Below, one piece after another: positions 44,079 to 55,521 of a stretch of 64,000 nt of DNA (positions are counted from its first letter, which is position 1; the number at the start of each line of letters is the position of its first letter). The translations under genes and the position numbers were made by a program. Source of the stretch: Oidiodendron maius Zn (Eukaryota; Ascomycota; Leotiomycetes; Myxotrichaceae); NCBI GenBank assembly GCA_000827325.1, contig KN832877.1, positions 310,001-374,000 on the forward strand. Direction: 5' to 3'. Below the pieces are notes generated by a model, which saw only the letters and a list, made by a program, of their open reading frames with translations, had not been told where the DNA came from and did not search any database.

Positions 44079-45299
44079 TTAAGGTTTGCCCTTCGTCTTA
44101 TCTCCATCACCTGGCAGATGGTCGTCCTCCCCCTCGACCATGACCCGCCTGCCCTTCACGTTCTGCGCAACCTCGTCAACCAGTCCCTCCATGAACTCGA
44201 CGTCTCGTCCCACCAGCGTGACCGTGTTCCTAGTCTTGCCCCACCTAGGATAGCTTCCCACTTTCACGCCTCTAGCCTCCACCCTCGCTGCCAGCTCCGT
44301 CAGGTACGGCGCTACCTCGCTCTCCGGCAATGGCGTCGAGATCAATATCCGAAGCGTGCCTTTACCCTCGGGATTCGTTAATCGGGGCAGGAGGAAAGGC
44401 TTCATGCCGTCCAGCAGCCGCTCAAACAGGATAGGGATGCCCGGCAGGACGTGCACGTTGCCATTGATGCACGCAACCGGGACCCATATATTGTCTACTG
44501 GAAAGATCGCCTGGCTCTTCAGATCTCGGGCCTTATCGGTAGGTAGCTCGACCATGCGCAGTTTGGCAGTCTTGGCGGGTGACTCCTCATCCCAATTGAA
44601 ATTGGGTTGCGAAGGGTGTGGTTTGGAAAGCCTCTTCATGCGTTCGTATGCCTCTTGATGTAGAATCAGGGGGAGTCCGAAGGCATTCGCAATCGATTGG
44701 TAGGTAATATCGTCGTGACTGGATATGTTAGTAGATGTGCCAGCTGCCGTGGAGTGACGGTTGAATGATATTTACGTTGGTCCTATTCCTCCACTGGTGA
44801 CCACGAAATCATAGTTGGTGCTCATCCGCTGAACGGCCTCCATGATCTCGCCCTCGTCATCTGCAATGACCTCAATACGTTTAAGGTCCTATATTTGAGT
44901 CAGTCTCCACCCTCTGCAGACCACTGGAGAGACGTACGATGCCCTGTTGAAAGCAGAAGTTTGCCATATACGAGGAGTTCGTCTGCCGCCGATCAGTTCA
45001 GTATGACCTGCTCACCTCTCTCATCAAACCTACATCACGGACCTGCCACCAGCGTCAGCCCACGCCTTCTAATTCTCTGACCGGCCTCAGCCGCCTGCAT
45101 AGATGCATACTTTCCCTCCCAGCACCTCGTCCCCAATAATCAGACATGCCGCAGTGTGTATCGTCCTGGAGTTCCGCTCATCAGCGGAAGATGATGTCAT
45201 GACGCGGTTTGCACGGATAGCAAGTGCCGCAGAGGAATGACCGTGATTCGGCAGAGGGCGAGATAATTGTCGGGCGACGTGGGAGAGTCGTGGGAGCAT
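44079..45299 (-). CDS. MoCF/CinA-like molybdopterin-binding domain protein
   Basis: Four exons (45299-45111, 44982-44938, 44888-44776, 44718-44079) give 328 residues. The MoCF_biosynth fold starts at TAACLIIGDEVLGGKTNSS and includes FVVTSGGIGPTHDD, the signature shared by MoeA/MogA, CinA and the N-terminal half of human FAD synthase (FLAD1). In such stand-alone proteins the domain is thought to hydrolyse nucleotide cofactors and not to make molybdopterin; that role is inferred here. There is no PAPS-reductase-like C-terminal domain, so FAD synthesis is unlikely. Two starts are possible: Met at 45299 adds a basic, acid-free leader (MLPRLSHVARQLSRPLPNHG) like a mitochondrial presequence, and Met at 45200 begins just before the domain. 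Exon 2 is only 45 nt. Confidence 0.85.
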
Positions 45300-45876
45300 G
45301 GGGGTGAGCAGAGGATCAAAATGCTGAGAGAGAAATTCGAAGGAAGTGGACAAGCTGCTGGGAAGTGGGCGGGGTCTTTTGCGGGAACCTGAAAGAATCT
45401 AGATGCTCTACTGTAAGGTACCAGGCGAAGCATCCAGGATTCATTGGGACATGCTTAATATAGAAATATGAGGTATATAGCACATATTATAAGAGCCTTT
45501 GTTACAGAAGATCCTCTATCCTTCCTCCTCAACACTTCCTTCAACTCAGAATCTATGCATTTTGCGGAAGGGGCTTGCAGAGGATGGCCTCCATAAATGC
45601 CATGATCGGGATAAACCGTCCCGCACCACAGCTTATCCTCAGGGAGCACATGCATCTCTACAGCTGGAATCTGACCTGGTCTGCTTTGGCCATGTGCCAT
45701 CGTCCTTCTGACGTGAGAGAGAAGCGCCTTCGGCGTTGTTAAACCAGCATCCCAGCCCCCAAAAAGTAGTTTAGCCGGGCCTCTTCAAAGTTGGCCGATT
45801 ACTCGAACGTCAACACCACCTGTTGCTCCTAACACCACCTCTCCCCTCGACCGCCTGTCGAGTATCAATTGCAGCC
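45300..45876. promoter_or_regulatory. Divergent promoter, MoCF gene/Sec14-like gene
   Basis: 577 bp between divergent starts. A TACTGTA at 45409-45415 and an AT-rich block near 45450-45490. No gene supported. Confidence 0.5.
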
Positions 45877-47379
45877 ATGGCAAGTCCATCGACTGCCGGA
45901 CCCGCCCACAGAGTCCAGTCTGCCGTGGAGGTCTACGGATATCCTCGGGGTCATTTGGGCCATCTTACCCCCGAGGAAGAAGAAGCGTTGAACAACTTCA
46001 AGGCGTTGTGTCAGGAGAATGGCTATTACAGTCCCGGAAACGGGGACTCTGAACCTCCCTCCCATGACGATGCTACCATGCTGTCTGCTTCCTGCGCCCT
46101 ATTTGCCTGTTTAGTGCTAACAGGATCCAGACGATATCTTCGAGCACGCCGCTTCGTCGTCCAAGACGCCTGGAAGCAATTTCACAGTACCGAGAATTGG
46201 CGCAAGGCAACGCAATTAGACCAGCTTTATGAGACAATAGATTTAGACCATTATGAAGAGACTCGGAGACTGGTAAGCTTAAATCCTCGAATCCCGAACC
46301 TTCCATGTCCGCAAACTCTAACAAGTCAATCAGTATCCCCAGTGGACAGGTCGAAGAGATCGGCGAGGTATCCCAGTGTACGTATACGAGGTGAAGTACC
46401 TGAACTCAAAAACTATGTCCGCATACGAGAAGTCCGCAAAGGAGACCAAGACCAAGGCGGAGACGGATGGAAAAACACCAGCAAAGATGCTACGCCTTTT
46501 CGCTCTCTATGAAAATCTTGTACGCTTTGTTATGCCTTTCTGCTCGACTCTTAAGGACCGAGATTACGCAGAGACGCCGATTACGCAGAGCAATAACATT
46601 GTCGACATATCCGGCGTCGGTCTAAAACAGTTCTGGAATCTGAGAACGCATATGCAGGACGCCAGCACGCTGGCCACTGCGCACTACCCAGAGACCCTTG
46701 ATCGCATATTTGTATGTTCTTGCCAACGAATTAATTCCGTATAAGAGCACTACTGACAAAGCAGATCATTGGAGCCCCTGTATTCTTCCCTACCGTCTGG
46801 GGTTGGATCAAAAAATGGTTCGATCCAATCACCACATCCAAAATCTTCATTATCTCTCACTCCGAGGTGTACAAGACCCTCACGGCCTTCATCGACCCTG
46901 CAAATATCCCAAAGAAGTATGGCGGCGAGCTTGATTTCAAGTTTGGTGATATGCCGGTCCCAGACCCCGCATGGAAGGATGCTCTCCAATGGCAAGGAGA
47001 TTTTGCGAACTTTCCAGGGGGGCCGTTGTACTGGGTCCATGGCGATGAGGATAAAATAGAAGCCCTCGCTGTGGGCAGCACGCAAGAACACCAACGGAAA
47101 GAAGTCGTGTGCATAATCGGAAATCCGCCTGCAGCCGAATATAAGCCGCCGAATGGGCATGCAGTGGAGGGCAAAGCACCGAGGGATACAGTTGCCCAGA
47201 ATAGCAATATTGTCACAGCCACTACAGAAGGATTAGATGGCCTGACTTTGAATGAGAAAATAGGAGGCTTGCCTAACGACGCAGTGCCTGTTCTTACAGA
47301 AGACGCAGGCAATCTCGACATCTCAGTAGGCGCGGAAGCCAACGTCGGACAAGACACGCGAGAAGAGGTCAAGGCTTAG
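45877..47379 (+). CDS. CRAL-TRIO (Sec14-like) lipid-transfer protein
   Basis: Phosphatidylinositol/lipid-transfer protein of the Sec14 family, expected to act at membrane contact sites or Golgi/endosomes. Four exons (45877-46082, 46131-46272, 46334-46711, 46765-47379) give 446 residues. The CRAL-TRIO N-domain spans about residues 27-110 (HLTPEEEEALNNFK..DDATMLRYLRARRF). The lipid-binding domain follows, about 120-310: PQWTGRRDRRGIPVYVYEV, then NIVDISGVGLKQFWNLR, then YPETLDRIFIIGAPVFFPTVW and LTAFIDPANIPKKYGGEL. The last 130 residues are low-complexity and probably disordered. The start is in GCAGCCATGG. The introns are 48-61 nt. It is closest in layout to the fungal Sec14-like proteins with a C-terminal tail; the exact paralogue is not settled. 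Confidence 0.9.
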
Positions 47380-47558
47380 ATTTCGATTGGAGGCGTTTGT
47401 TTCTCATACAGCCTGGGAAAGCGTACTATTCTGTTTCAACAAACGGTAAAGGTGCATGCAGCATTAATACCTACCGGCCTGGAGTTCGATGGCATTGCTT
47501 CTTCGGCTTGGGACTGCCTGGATATATCATGATGAGAGTGTTTATGGCAAGTTTTAGA

Positions 47559-47576
47559 ATATATATATATATATAT
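47559..47576. repeat. (AT)9 microsatellite
   Basis: Nine AT units in the convergent 3' region between the Sec14-like gene and PI31. Confidence 0.85.
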
Positions 47577-47800
47577 CCCATTTCTTTTCGGGCTTGAAAT
47601 ATTTATACACGTTGGAACATGACGGGAGAGCTGGGCCTCAAGTGATTCAGATTAGTCGCTACCACAATAGAAATACAGTAGCTTCTAGGCTCAAAGCTCA
47701 TTTTCATATATCCTTTTGAGGTTCTCGGTTTCCATCCCTAACCCGTATGTCGTTATTCGTCATTCCGACTCAAATTTTCTTCCACGGATGATCATTCATC

Positions 47801-48975
47801 CTAGATAAAGTCGCCGCTGCCAAAACCCCCAAATGGATTAGGCGGTCTCCCACCACCACCTCGATGTGGTCCATCTCCAGGTCCTGTAGGATCATATCTC
47901 GACCCAGGAGGTGCCTGGGGATTATATCCACCCCCTTGACCCTGCCCACGAAACAGCGGGTCGTCAAAGGTTGGATACATACCACCGTTTCCGCCTCCAG
48001 AACCAAATCTGCCTCCACCCACGAAACTACTTCTCAGGGGGTCATGTGGTCCGAGTCCAGGAGGGTTCAAATCATCGCCACCAATTCCAAATGGAGAGCC
48101 AGCTCCTGGAAATGGAGGTGCCATGCCGCGCAAAGGGCGGTTCATGTCTAATTCATCGTCAAAACCCGGTGGTGGAAAATCCCCTTGGGGCATAGGACGG
48201 CGAGGTCCGGCAGCTAGGGGGTCATCGAAGGGGTATGGGCGAGCGGGCTCTGGCATAGGATCGCGGAGAGGGTCGCGGGGTTGGTTTCGACGTGCGTGCG
48301 CCTCTTCACGTTCATCGTGGACATCCTCGACAGCAGAGTTGGGTGCTTCCTCGTAACCTTCTTTATGGAGACCCGGCATCAACTTTTGTATGATTGTAAC
48401 TTTGAAGAGAGATGCCAAATCTATAGCAAGTTAGTCTTCTATAATGAAAGTCATGTTCCAACAAACTCACCTTGAATGCGCGATGGAGAAATGAAGACTT
48501 CCTTGAGTTTCGCCTTGAGATCACTCCTATCCTCTTCTCCATCCGCAGTCATAGTTATCCGTAGGGGCAGCGCCGCAGATGAGATATAATCCTTCGCTGT
48601 GACTTCAATCCGTGCAATCCTCTCATCGCCCAGTCCAATACCTCTTATCTCGGCTTTGCCTCCTAACCTATCCACTTTCACCACATATTGCATCGAGCTT
48701 TGTGAATGCGCATAGAGGAATGCGTGGGAGCCAAAGGAGTTATTCCATTTAGTCGACAGTCGTGGGGCCAAGCTTTGGCATTCAGCTTCCATCTTCTGTC
48801 CTTCGCTGAACCCAAGCAGTCGAAATCCAACTGCAGTCATGCATGCGTGCGTGAAAAGAGCAATCGCTTCATACGAACTGCTCAGGTCGGAGTTTGTATC
48901 ATCTTTTGCATGTGTCGGGAGGGCATCCGCCATATGGTTGAGGATACTCTCCACACTCAGCAGGCTATTCGCCAT
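47801..48975 (-). CDS. PI31/Fub1-type proteasome regulator
   Basis: Binds the 20S proteasome; PI31 inhibits it in vitro and aids its assembly or transport in cells. Exons 48975-48471 and 48420-47801 give 374 residues. The N-terminal FP domain covers about residues 1-165 (ALPTHAKDD, then YEAIALFTHACMTAVGFRLL, then a central beta-rich part). The C-terminal half is Pro/Gly/Asp-rich and disordered: DPLRDPMPEPARPYPFDDPL, then FPPPGFDDELDMNRPLRG, then Gly-rich repeats to GFGSGDFI. A FDD/DPL pattern recurs (PFDDPL, TFDDPLFRG), as in PI31 tails. A C-terminal HbYX motif, by which PI31 docks into alpha-ring pockets, is not evident. The ATG at 48975 is the first true ATG in frame. The intron is 50 nt. 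Confidence 0.88.
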
Positions 48976-49442
48976 TGTGACAGTTATAGCTCTGGGGGTC
49001 ACTTGTCATGAAGAACTGGAACGCCTTCGTCTTCGAACCTAGGGCAGTGATCGAGAATCCAGTATCTTTGTTTTCAAATGTTTCGTTAATTTAAGGTTGT
49101 GGCAATATCCTCCACCAGGAGAGTGGATCAGATCTGGCAGCTTTGAATTATATGTTGCAGGCGGTTCTCAAGGCGACGGTGATGATGTAAACCGCGGGGT
49201 GCCGACAGCTTAACATTACCCAATCTGGTTTAGACTTTTTACCGTAGCAATTTGTCGCCTGGCTCCGTGAATTGCCAGGATTCGATGCGTGCCTTGATTG
49301 TGTCAGATGGACAACAACACTTCACTTCTCTCGACCACAATTATGTCTTTAAGAGAATATGATCTCTAAAGAGATCATTGATCTTTCCTCTCCTTGAACA
49401 TAGTCTCATATTGAAATCAGAGGCTCATCCTACATGCGAAAA
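48976..49442. promoter_or_regulatory. Divergent promoter, PI31/YVC1
   Basis: 467 bp between divergent starts; no specific sites recognised. A TTTAAGAGAATATGATCTCTAAAGAG segment (49350-49375; quoted only in part) forms a short imperfect palindrome around AGAGATCAT near the YVC1 side. Confidence 0.45.
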
Positions 49443-52200
49443 ATGGCGAGCTCAAGCGCTTCAATCATTGATGCTACCATCAAGCTCCCGCAAATTGCCC
49501 CTCAAGACCCATTTGTGAAGGTGGTAAAAGCTCTGGCTGCGTATGAACGATTATGCAAAATATTTCAAAGCATAGGATAGCTGATTAGGGCTAGATTCTT
49601 CGTTGACGAAATTCAATCTCCTGCTACATTCGACCAGCTGAGGACAGCGCCTGCAGGCAATAAAATCCGGGCCTTCGTCAATTACCTTGTTTTTAATGTC
49701 TCTAATAAGGCAATAGTCAATGCCCTTTTGTCAGTTCCGCTCAAGCACGTCAAGAATAGCTCGCTGATCAATACCAAGGACTCTGAAATGGCACTTCTCT
49801 ACTTTGGAAATGGATGATCGAAGGCTCAATGAGACCCGTGCTAATGCATGCGAAATCGTAGCTTGGAGATTCCTGAGTAAGTTATCAGAGCGGGATGCGA
49901 TGAATTTCTGTCTCTATGATTTGCCACAACAAACTCCTGTCGAGGCAGTAGAGGCAAGAAGATGGCGCGAAGACGCCACAGAACGATCAAATCTACTGCC
50001 GCAGTTCCGGGCTCGGGATCACGATGTACCAAGCAGACCCGGAACAAGCAGCCAAAGAATGAACCTCCTGCGATCCGTTTCACACATGGGGTACATTTTC
50101 TCATCTGGAGAAGATGGAGCCGAAGACGAGGAAGATCCAACGTCATCTTTCACTGGGCTAAATGCTTTAGAGATTGCAGCTGTGGCTGATTGCAAGAAAT
50201 TCCTCAGCCAGGGTGTCGTTCAGAAAATAATCACGAGTATCTGGAAGGGTGATATCATATTCTGGGAGACACTTAGCACAACAACAAAGAAAAGGGCTCA
50301 ATTTTACAGCGAATGCCGCCCCGATCCGTTTACGCGATTACGTGTTCCGCGGTATATCAAGGCATTCGAGGTTCTTTTTTTTGCTACTTTCCTGGCGCTT
50401 TATTATGCTGTTCTTGTTCAGCGAAATCCGTAGGCACCTTCTTTCCTTCATATTATCGTCTCTAACCACCCTAGTAACCGCATTACTCCCGTGGAAATTG
50501 TGCTTTACATATGGTTCGCAGCATTTACGTATGAGGAACTTGGGGAATTTATTGATGCAGGGTCAATATTCTATGTCGTCGATATTTGGAATGGGTGTGA
50601 CTTACTCATTATATTGATAGGATTGGCTTTCCTCGTAACAAGTAAGTTCTGCTTAGAACCAACAAGCAGAAAAATTAAGTCTGATCAAATTAACAGGGAT
50701 TTTTGGTCTTGCGAAAGACAACACCAGTGTTATTGATGCGTCGTTTGATATTCTCTCTCTAGAAGCTTTGTTTATGGTCCCGAGGTACTCCTCTCACTTA
50801 CCGATGAAAAGTATACTGCTAATTAAATGTTCAGAATATGTTCTCTCCTCAGTCTACATCCATATTTTGGCACTCTTGTAAGCATTTTAAGTCTGGTTTC
50901 TTGATAAAGCTGATGGTATTAGATACCGTGCTTAAAGGCGATGGTAAAGTATTCGACTCTTTCTCTGAATAGTGTCTGATGCAGAAATACAGGTGAAGGA
51001 CTTCGTTAAATTTATGGTCGTTGTTGCTATCCTCTATATTGGTTGGTACTCGAGCATGAAATTGTCCAAGAGCATCCTAATATCATTCAGGATTTCTGAC
51101 GACTTTTACGCTTCTTGCTCGAGACTCGTTTACTTTGTCTGAGATGAGCTGGATTTTGATAAAAGTCTTTTTCGGGTCAAGCTATATTGGATTCGTAAGT
51201 CCCCGTGCATTCCACCTAAGCCTTTGGTATTAACCACGTGGTAGGACATAATGAATCAAGTATAACCGCTTTTCGTTACCTTTTACTCTTCTTTGAATTA
51301 ACTAGTTACAGATCTCACCCCACCTTGGCCCTCCTCTCATGGTATTTCTGGACCGTAGCTTCTAGACGGGACATATACTGACAAGTATACAGCTCATATT
51401 CGTGACCATGACAAATATTCTCCTAATTACCTCTTTGATCAGTATCCTAAGTGATAGCTTCTCTAAGGTTATTTCTCGTGCTCGGTATGTATCTGGCATC
51501 CAACATCGTCGAATGTGGTACGTCTAACATGCGTTTTAGGGAGGAATATCTATTTGTCTACTCAATTTATGTTCTTGAAGTATTCTACAGGTCCTACCCG
51601 GCTTACAGTACAATCATTAACATTCTTTAGGCATCTACAAGCAATCGCTTGACGCACTTCTATCCGCCATTGGTAAGCTTAAACTGTTTTTCAGGCCACA
51701 AAACCCCCTAATGAACCTGCCAGAACTTGATTCCGTTAATATTCATCCGGCCTTTAAGGCTATTCGTCTCGTCAGAGAAGCTACGAAAAACACGTATAGG
51801 GCTTTTGAAATATACCCATTTTCCAATTGTTGGGACTATCATGTTCTATGAAAGCATACAGGAGCGCTTAACAACGCTGGATGCATCCCTCTCAACTGCC
51901 TGGGTATCACGTGAATCACAGAGCCAGGTTGGGAAACCGTCACCTTTCCTGTCGAAGCGGGCTGCTACAAATTCCTCGCAGCATTTACTAGAACTAGGAA
52001 CGGAAGGTGAGGTATCTGACCTTGATCATGAACATACCGCTCGAGAAAGCAATAATACAAGACCGGCAACAGCGCATGTGGACATTCTCGGCATACATAA
52101 AAAGATAGATGAACTTACTGAGAAGCTCGATGCGCTGACAACTCTTTTCATGGCGCAGCAAAATTTCTCATCCGATTCGCCTGATGGCGGACAGTTATAA
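49443..52200 (+). CDS. yvc1: Vacuolar TRP cation channel YVC1/TRPY1
   Basis: Vacuolar channel that releases calcium in response to stretch and osmotic shock. I assemble 15 exons: 49443-49540, 49589-49729, 49779-50429, 50475-50641, 50697-50784, 50835-50877, 50923-50943, 50993-51041, 51091-51194, 51245-51259, 51312-51341, 51393-51484, 51540-51579, 51631-51672, 51724-52200. All phases match, giving 685 residues against about 675 in yeast. The cytosolic N-terminus contains RRLNETRANACEIVAWRF. Transmembrane segments run from FEVLFFATFLALYYAVL to LIFVTMTNILLITSLISI, with the pore segment around SSYIGFDIMNQISHLG. The distal part has the family block NLIPLIFIRPLRLF and an acidic tail. The gene is very intron-rich, with exons of 15, 21 and 30 nt. 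The first two exons are less conserved and less sure. Confidence 0.88.
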
Positions 52201-52256
52201 AATGGAATAGTTTCAATATTACGAATTAATCTGAATTACTGATTCTGTTCCTTTCA

Positions 52257-54379
52257 TCAACAGTTTCCAGACGTCCCAACTGGTCCGACCCAAGCATCGT
52301 CAGTAGTTATTGACGCACCCCCACAAGGCGGAATGACAAGCGTTCGATTTTCCGTCTCGTAAATCCAGGGCTGGTTACAGTCCTCCTGGCGAGCGTATTT
52401 ATAGTTGATCGTCTCTCCAGCAGTCAAATAAATACTCCCATTCCAGAGCGGCCGTTCCGATGTGTAAAAACCTGCGCTCAGGGGGTACGAGTTATCCAAA
52501 TCCCAAGCTCCAAGATCAGTGGTGTTGCCTACAATGTAGATATTCTCACCGAAGTACGTTGTTGCGTTTACATTAAACTGGGCGAGAATTTGACAGCTCG
52601 ACGTCACATTTGGAGCACCTGCGGCAGTGGCTGGCACATAAACTCCTTGCTTGCTCGTTCCTGAACAGGTAGCAGGAGGTGCAACAGCGGTTCTAGATCC
52701 CCAACTGGCGGGGAACTGACCGGCCCGGCGCTGTGCCATGGTGACGAAGGCGGCATACGACCACGTAAGATCAATCGCAGATGTTGGAGCGCCCGTTTCG
52801 CGGTCGAACTGCTCAGAGAGGGAGCCGTCCGTTGGAATATACTTTTGGGCCACAGTGACGTAAGAGTCAGCATAGGCTGTGACAGCATTCATTATTTGGG
52901 CAAAACCAGCATCTCTGCTATTGTATTGCCTGGCAGCCACTTTTGGATAGATGTCCTTGAAGAAGGCCATTGAGGTGCTATCAACGATAACACTTCCACG
53001 TGCTTTCCACTGGGCTACAGCATCATATAAAAACTCTGCTGCGGCGGTAGTAATCAAGTACCTGTCAAGTTAGCTATTTAGTACCATGTAGGAAAGTCAC
53101 TGGAACTAACCATGGATTACCGCCCATATAAACGTCCTCAGGGTACCTGCCAATAGCAGCGCCGTGGCCTTCTGAAATATTCTTATTGATATCGTACAGA
53201 GCTCTAAAGGTGTCCGTCAACACTTTAAAGTTTGCTAAAGACTGGCTGTGGCAAGGCTGCCATGTCAAGCTCTCACAGTCCGCATCAATGTCGAAAACAG
53301 CAATAGAGCCAAGGATGGAGTTCGCGTCCAAGCCAGTTCGGCCGTTGTTCACATTGATATTGGACACGATGTGGGCGCCGTTCCAGAAACTTTGAAGGAA
53401 GCAGAGGAGTTCCGGCGCCTGGTTGCAGCCTGTGCATGTCACATGAAGAATTTTTGCGAGTTGCGCACCTTCAACAAGAGCTCGATACTGATTCTGGAGG
53501 GTGAAGAAACTCGATCCGTCAGTTTCTTCCCACAGGTCGAACCCAGTCTGGTTCCAGTACTGCCCAACGTATGACAAATCATTGGATATTATTGGCCATA
53601 TAATTTTTTGGGCCTCTGACTAGATGATCAGAGTGTCAGTATATCATTGGCGTGGAGAAAGAAGGGGGCTTGTGCCGAAATTTGCCATTATTCATGGGTT
53701 TTGGGCCGAGATGTCTCAGCGTAGCTTTGAAGCATAGAACTGGAGTATAGTCCCAGACCCAAAAGTAAATAGAAAGAAATGCTTCACAAAATTCTTACAA
53801 TTTTTCCTTCCTTAATGAGCCAATTGCTGTATGTCATTAGAGCAGTAGCGCGGAGAGCAGGACCGTCACGCTGGGGTCGTCCCCACGCCCCATTGAATCG
53901 CGTCCCATCGACCAGGAACTTCGGCTCACCCAATCCGACACCTTGGGGCAGGAAAGGCCCGGAGGGATTGGAGACCGTCTGGAGAACGGCCTGTGCATGG
54001 ATATAATCCTCAATCACGGGCTGGAGAGATCTATTACCGAAGATGAATTCATCAATCAGCATTTTCAAAGTCAATGCCGAGTCACGACTCCAGGTGTAGA
54101 AGTCTTGTGATTGTTAGCAATATCAGATTAGCTATTAAACCCCAATTGAGACTAACAATTAGGGTTTTCCTTGGAAGGGCTGGCAACGACGTAGCCGGCT
54201 CCAGCACCAGGGACTGCGGAGCCATTGGGGCCAATGTTATAGAGAGCACCTTGCAATGCAATCGCTCTCTCAGCATTGACGAATGCATCTAGCTGATTAT
54301 AGGGTGGTTGATGCGTAGGATTTGCGATTGCCGCCGTACAGAGTAGCGGAGCAGTTATAAGAAACGACGGGAGACGCAT
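52257..54379 (-). CDS. glaA: Glucoamylase (GH15) with CBM20
   Basis: Secreted glucan 1,4-alpha-glucosidase releasing glucose from starch ends. Four exons (54379-54157, 54103-53799, 53619-53111, 53061-52257) give 613 residues. A signal peptide occupies residues 1-19 (MRLPSFLITAPLLCTAAIA). The GH15 (alpha/alpha)6 barrel covers about 30-480. The catalytic acid is the first Glu of DLWEETDGSSFFT and the base is Glu in GSLSEQFDRETG, both matching the Aspergillus enzyme. YTWSRDSALTLK and GRPQRDGPALRATAL are intact. A CBM20 starch-binding domain covers about 515-600 (GENIYIVGNTTDLGAWD, then PLWNGSIYLTAGE). The linker is short and lacks the long Ser/Thr-rich, O-glycosylated belt of A. niger GlaA. It ends seven residues past the CBM20 in a Cys. 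Confidence 0.96.
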
Positions 54380-55372
54380 GACGAGGGACCGAAGCAGGAA
54401 AACGAGAGAGAGAATGAAGAGAAGGGAGACATAGAGGAGGAAAAATTGAGATTTTTCGACTATGATTATCGCTAATTATACTTTGCTGTATAAAGTCCCC
54501 ATTCTGGAGCTTTGGCGGGCCGATTGTTGTGAAGCCAGAGGGGAAGGTCAAGCCAAATTCCATTTCCGGCAAGCGGGGTAAGAACGGTTTGTTGCACATC
54601 TGACCGGTGCCACTCGGCGCAACGTGAAATAAGGGGAAACGCGAACTCAAGGATTCTCGACTTCTCCAAGCCGGCAATTAGTTTACGACAGTATTTTATT
54701 GGGGGGTTTCTACTTTAGATACGTCAATTGAGGCGAAACGAATGAAGAGGGTAGGCTCTGCTCGAACATTGGACATATTCAGGGGCAGATGCCAACTCAT
54801 ACGAAGGGATGAAGGAGACCGGCAGTAGAGTGTTTTCTCTCCCCACTTCACGGTGAGAATCAAGCTCGAGTTGCGCTATTTCAACTAGGCACCTGAATGC
54901 TCGAGTGTCGTTACCTTGCGCCATAGGGCGGTGAAGTGCTAGAATCGAAGATTGGAGCCACTCTGGGGAGACGAAAGATGGTAGCAGCTCATGTCTGAGA
55001 GTAAGCCCCGTGGTTAATAGTCGAAGGCTGGAACAAGAGTTTTATTTATCTGTCAAAATACTATACTATATGTACCTACCTGGTCCCTCTACCTCCTATG
55101 CGGAACGTTGTACTACGCCATTTCTCGATTCATCTTTCCGCGCGGCGACATCACGTCCCAGCTTCGGCGTTACATGTCAGCGCCGAAGAGCACATAGAAC
55201 GCGAATCCTTGTTCGTGCTAGGCTGGGCCGGAGGTTTCAGACGAAAGGCTTCCGCACATTTCTCAGTCAATTCTCATGACAGATTGCAGGCAACCCAACG
55301 CATGTGCCTCATAGGATGCCTGTGGGTGACCCTTGTTCAGGTCTCCATCCAGGCTGGTTTCTTTGACAGATA
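54380..55372 (-). promoter_or_regulatory. glaA upstream region
   Basis: About 1 kb upstream of glaA without a supported gene. On the minus strand a TATAATTAG lies about 95 bp before the ATG (near 54475). SYGGRG sites for the carbon repressor CreA occur at 54573-54578 (GCGGGG) and 54963-54968 (CTGGGG), both as read on the + strand. A convincing AmyR site (CGG-N8-CGG/AGG) was not found by eye. Confidence 0.35.
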
Positions 55373-55521
55373 TACTTGGTATTTTGGATAAATAAACGAA
55401 CCCCCTGTCTTGTGCAGTTACTCGCTTGATGGGGTTCTCTAGTGTCTGATTGGAAGAAAGCCCCTGAAACGAGAGTGTGTGAAATACAGGGGGTGCGTTT
55501 ATTTATCCAAAATACCAAGTA
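55373..55521. mobile_element. MITE with TA target duplication (Tc1/mariner-like ends)
   Basis: Near-perfect terminal inverted repeats of about 34 bp, with one mismatch (A versus C), begin CTTGGTATTTTGGATAAATA at 55375 and end with the complement at 55519. Each is flanked by TA (55373-55374 and 55520-55521), so the element is 147 bp between TA duplications. The interior (about 78 bp) has no coding capacity. Its small size, TIRs and TA duplication are the signature of a non-autonomous Tc1/mariner-type MITE. High TIR identity suggests recent insertion or hairpin-driven correction. No transposase is in the window. Confidence 0.85.
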
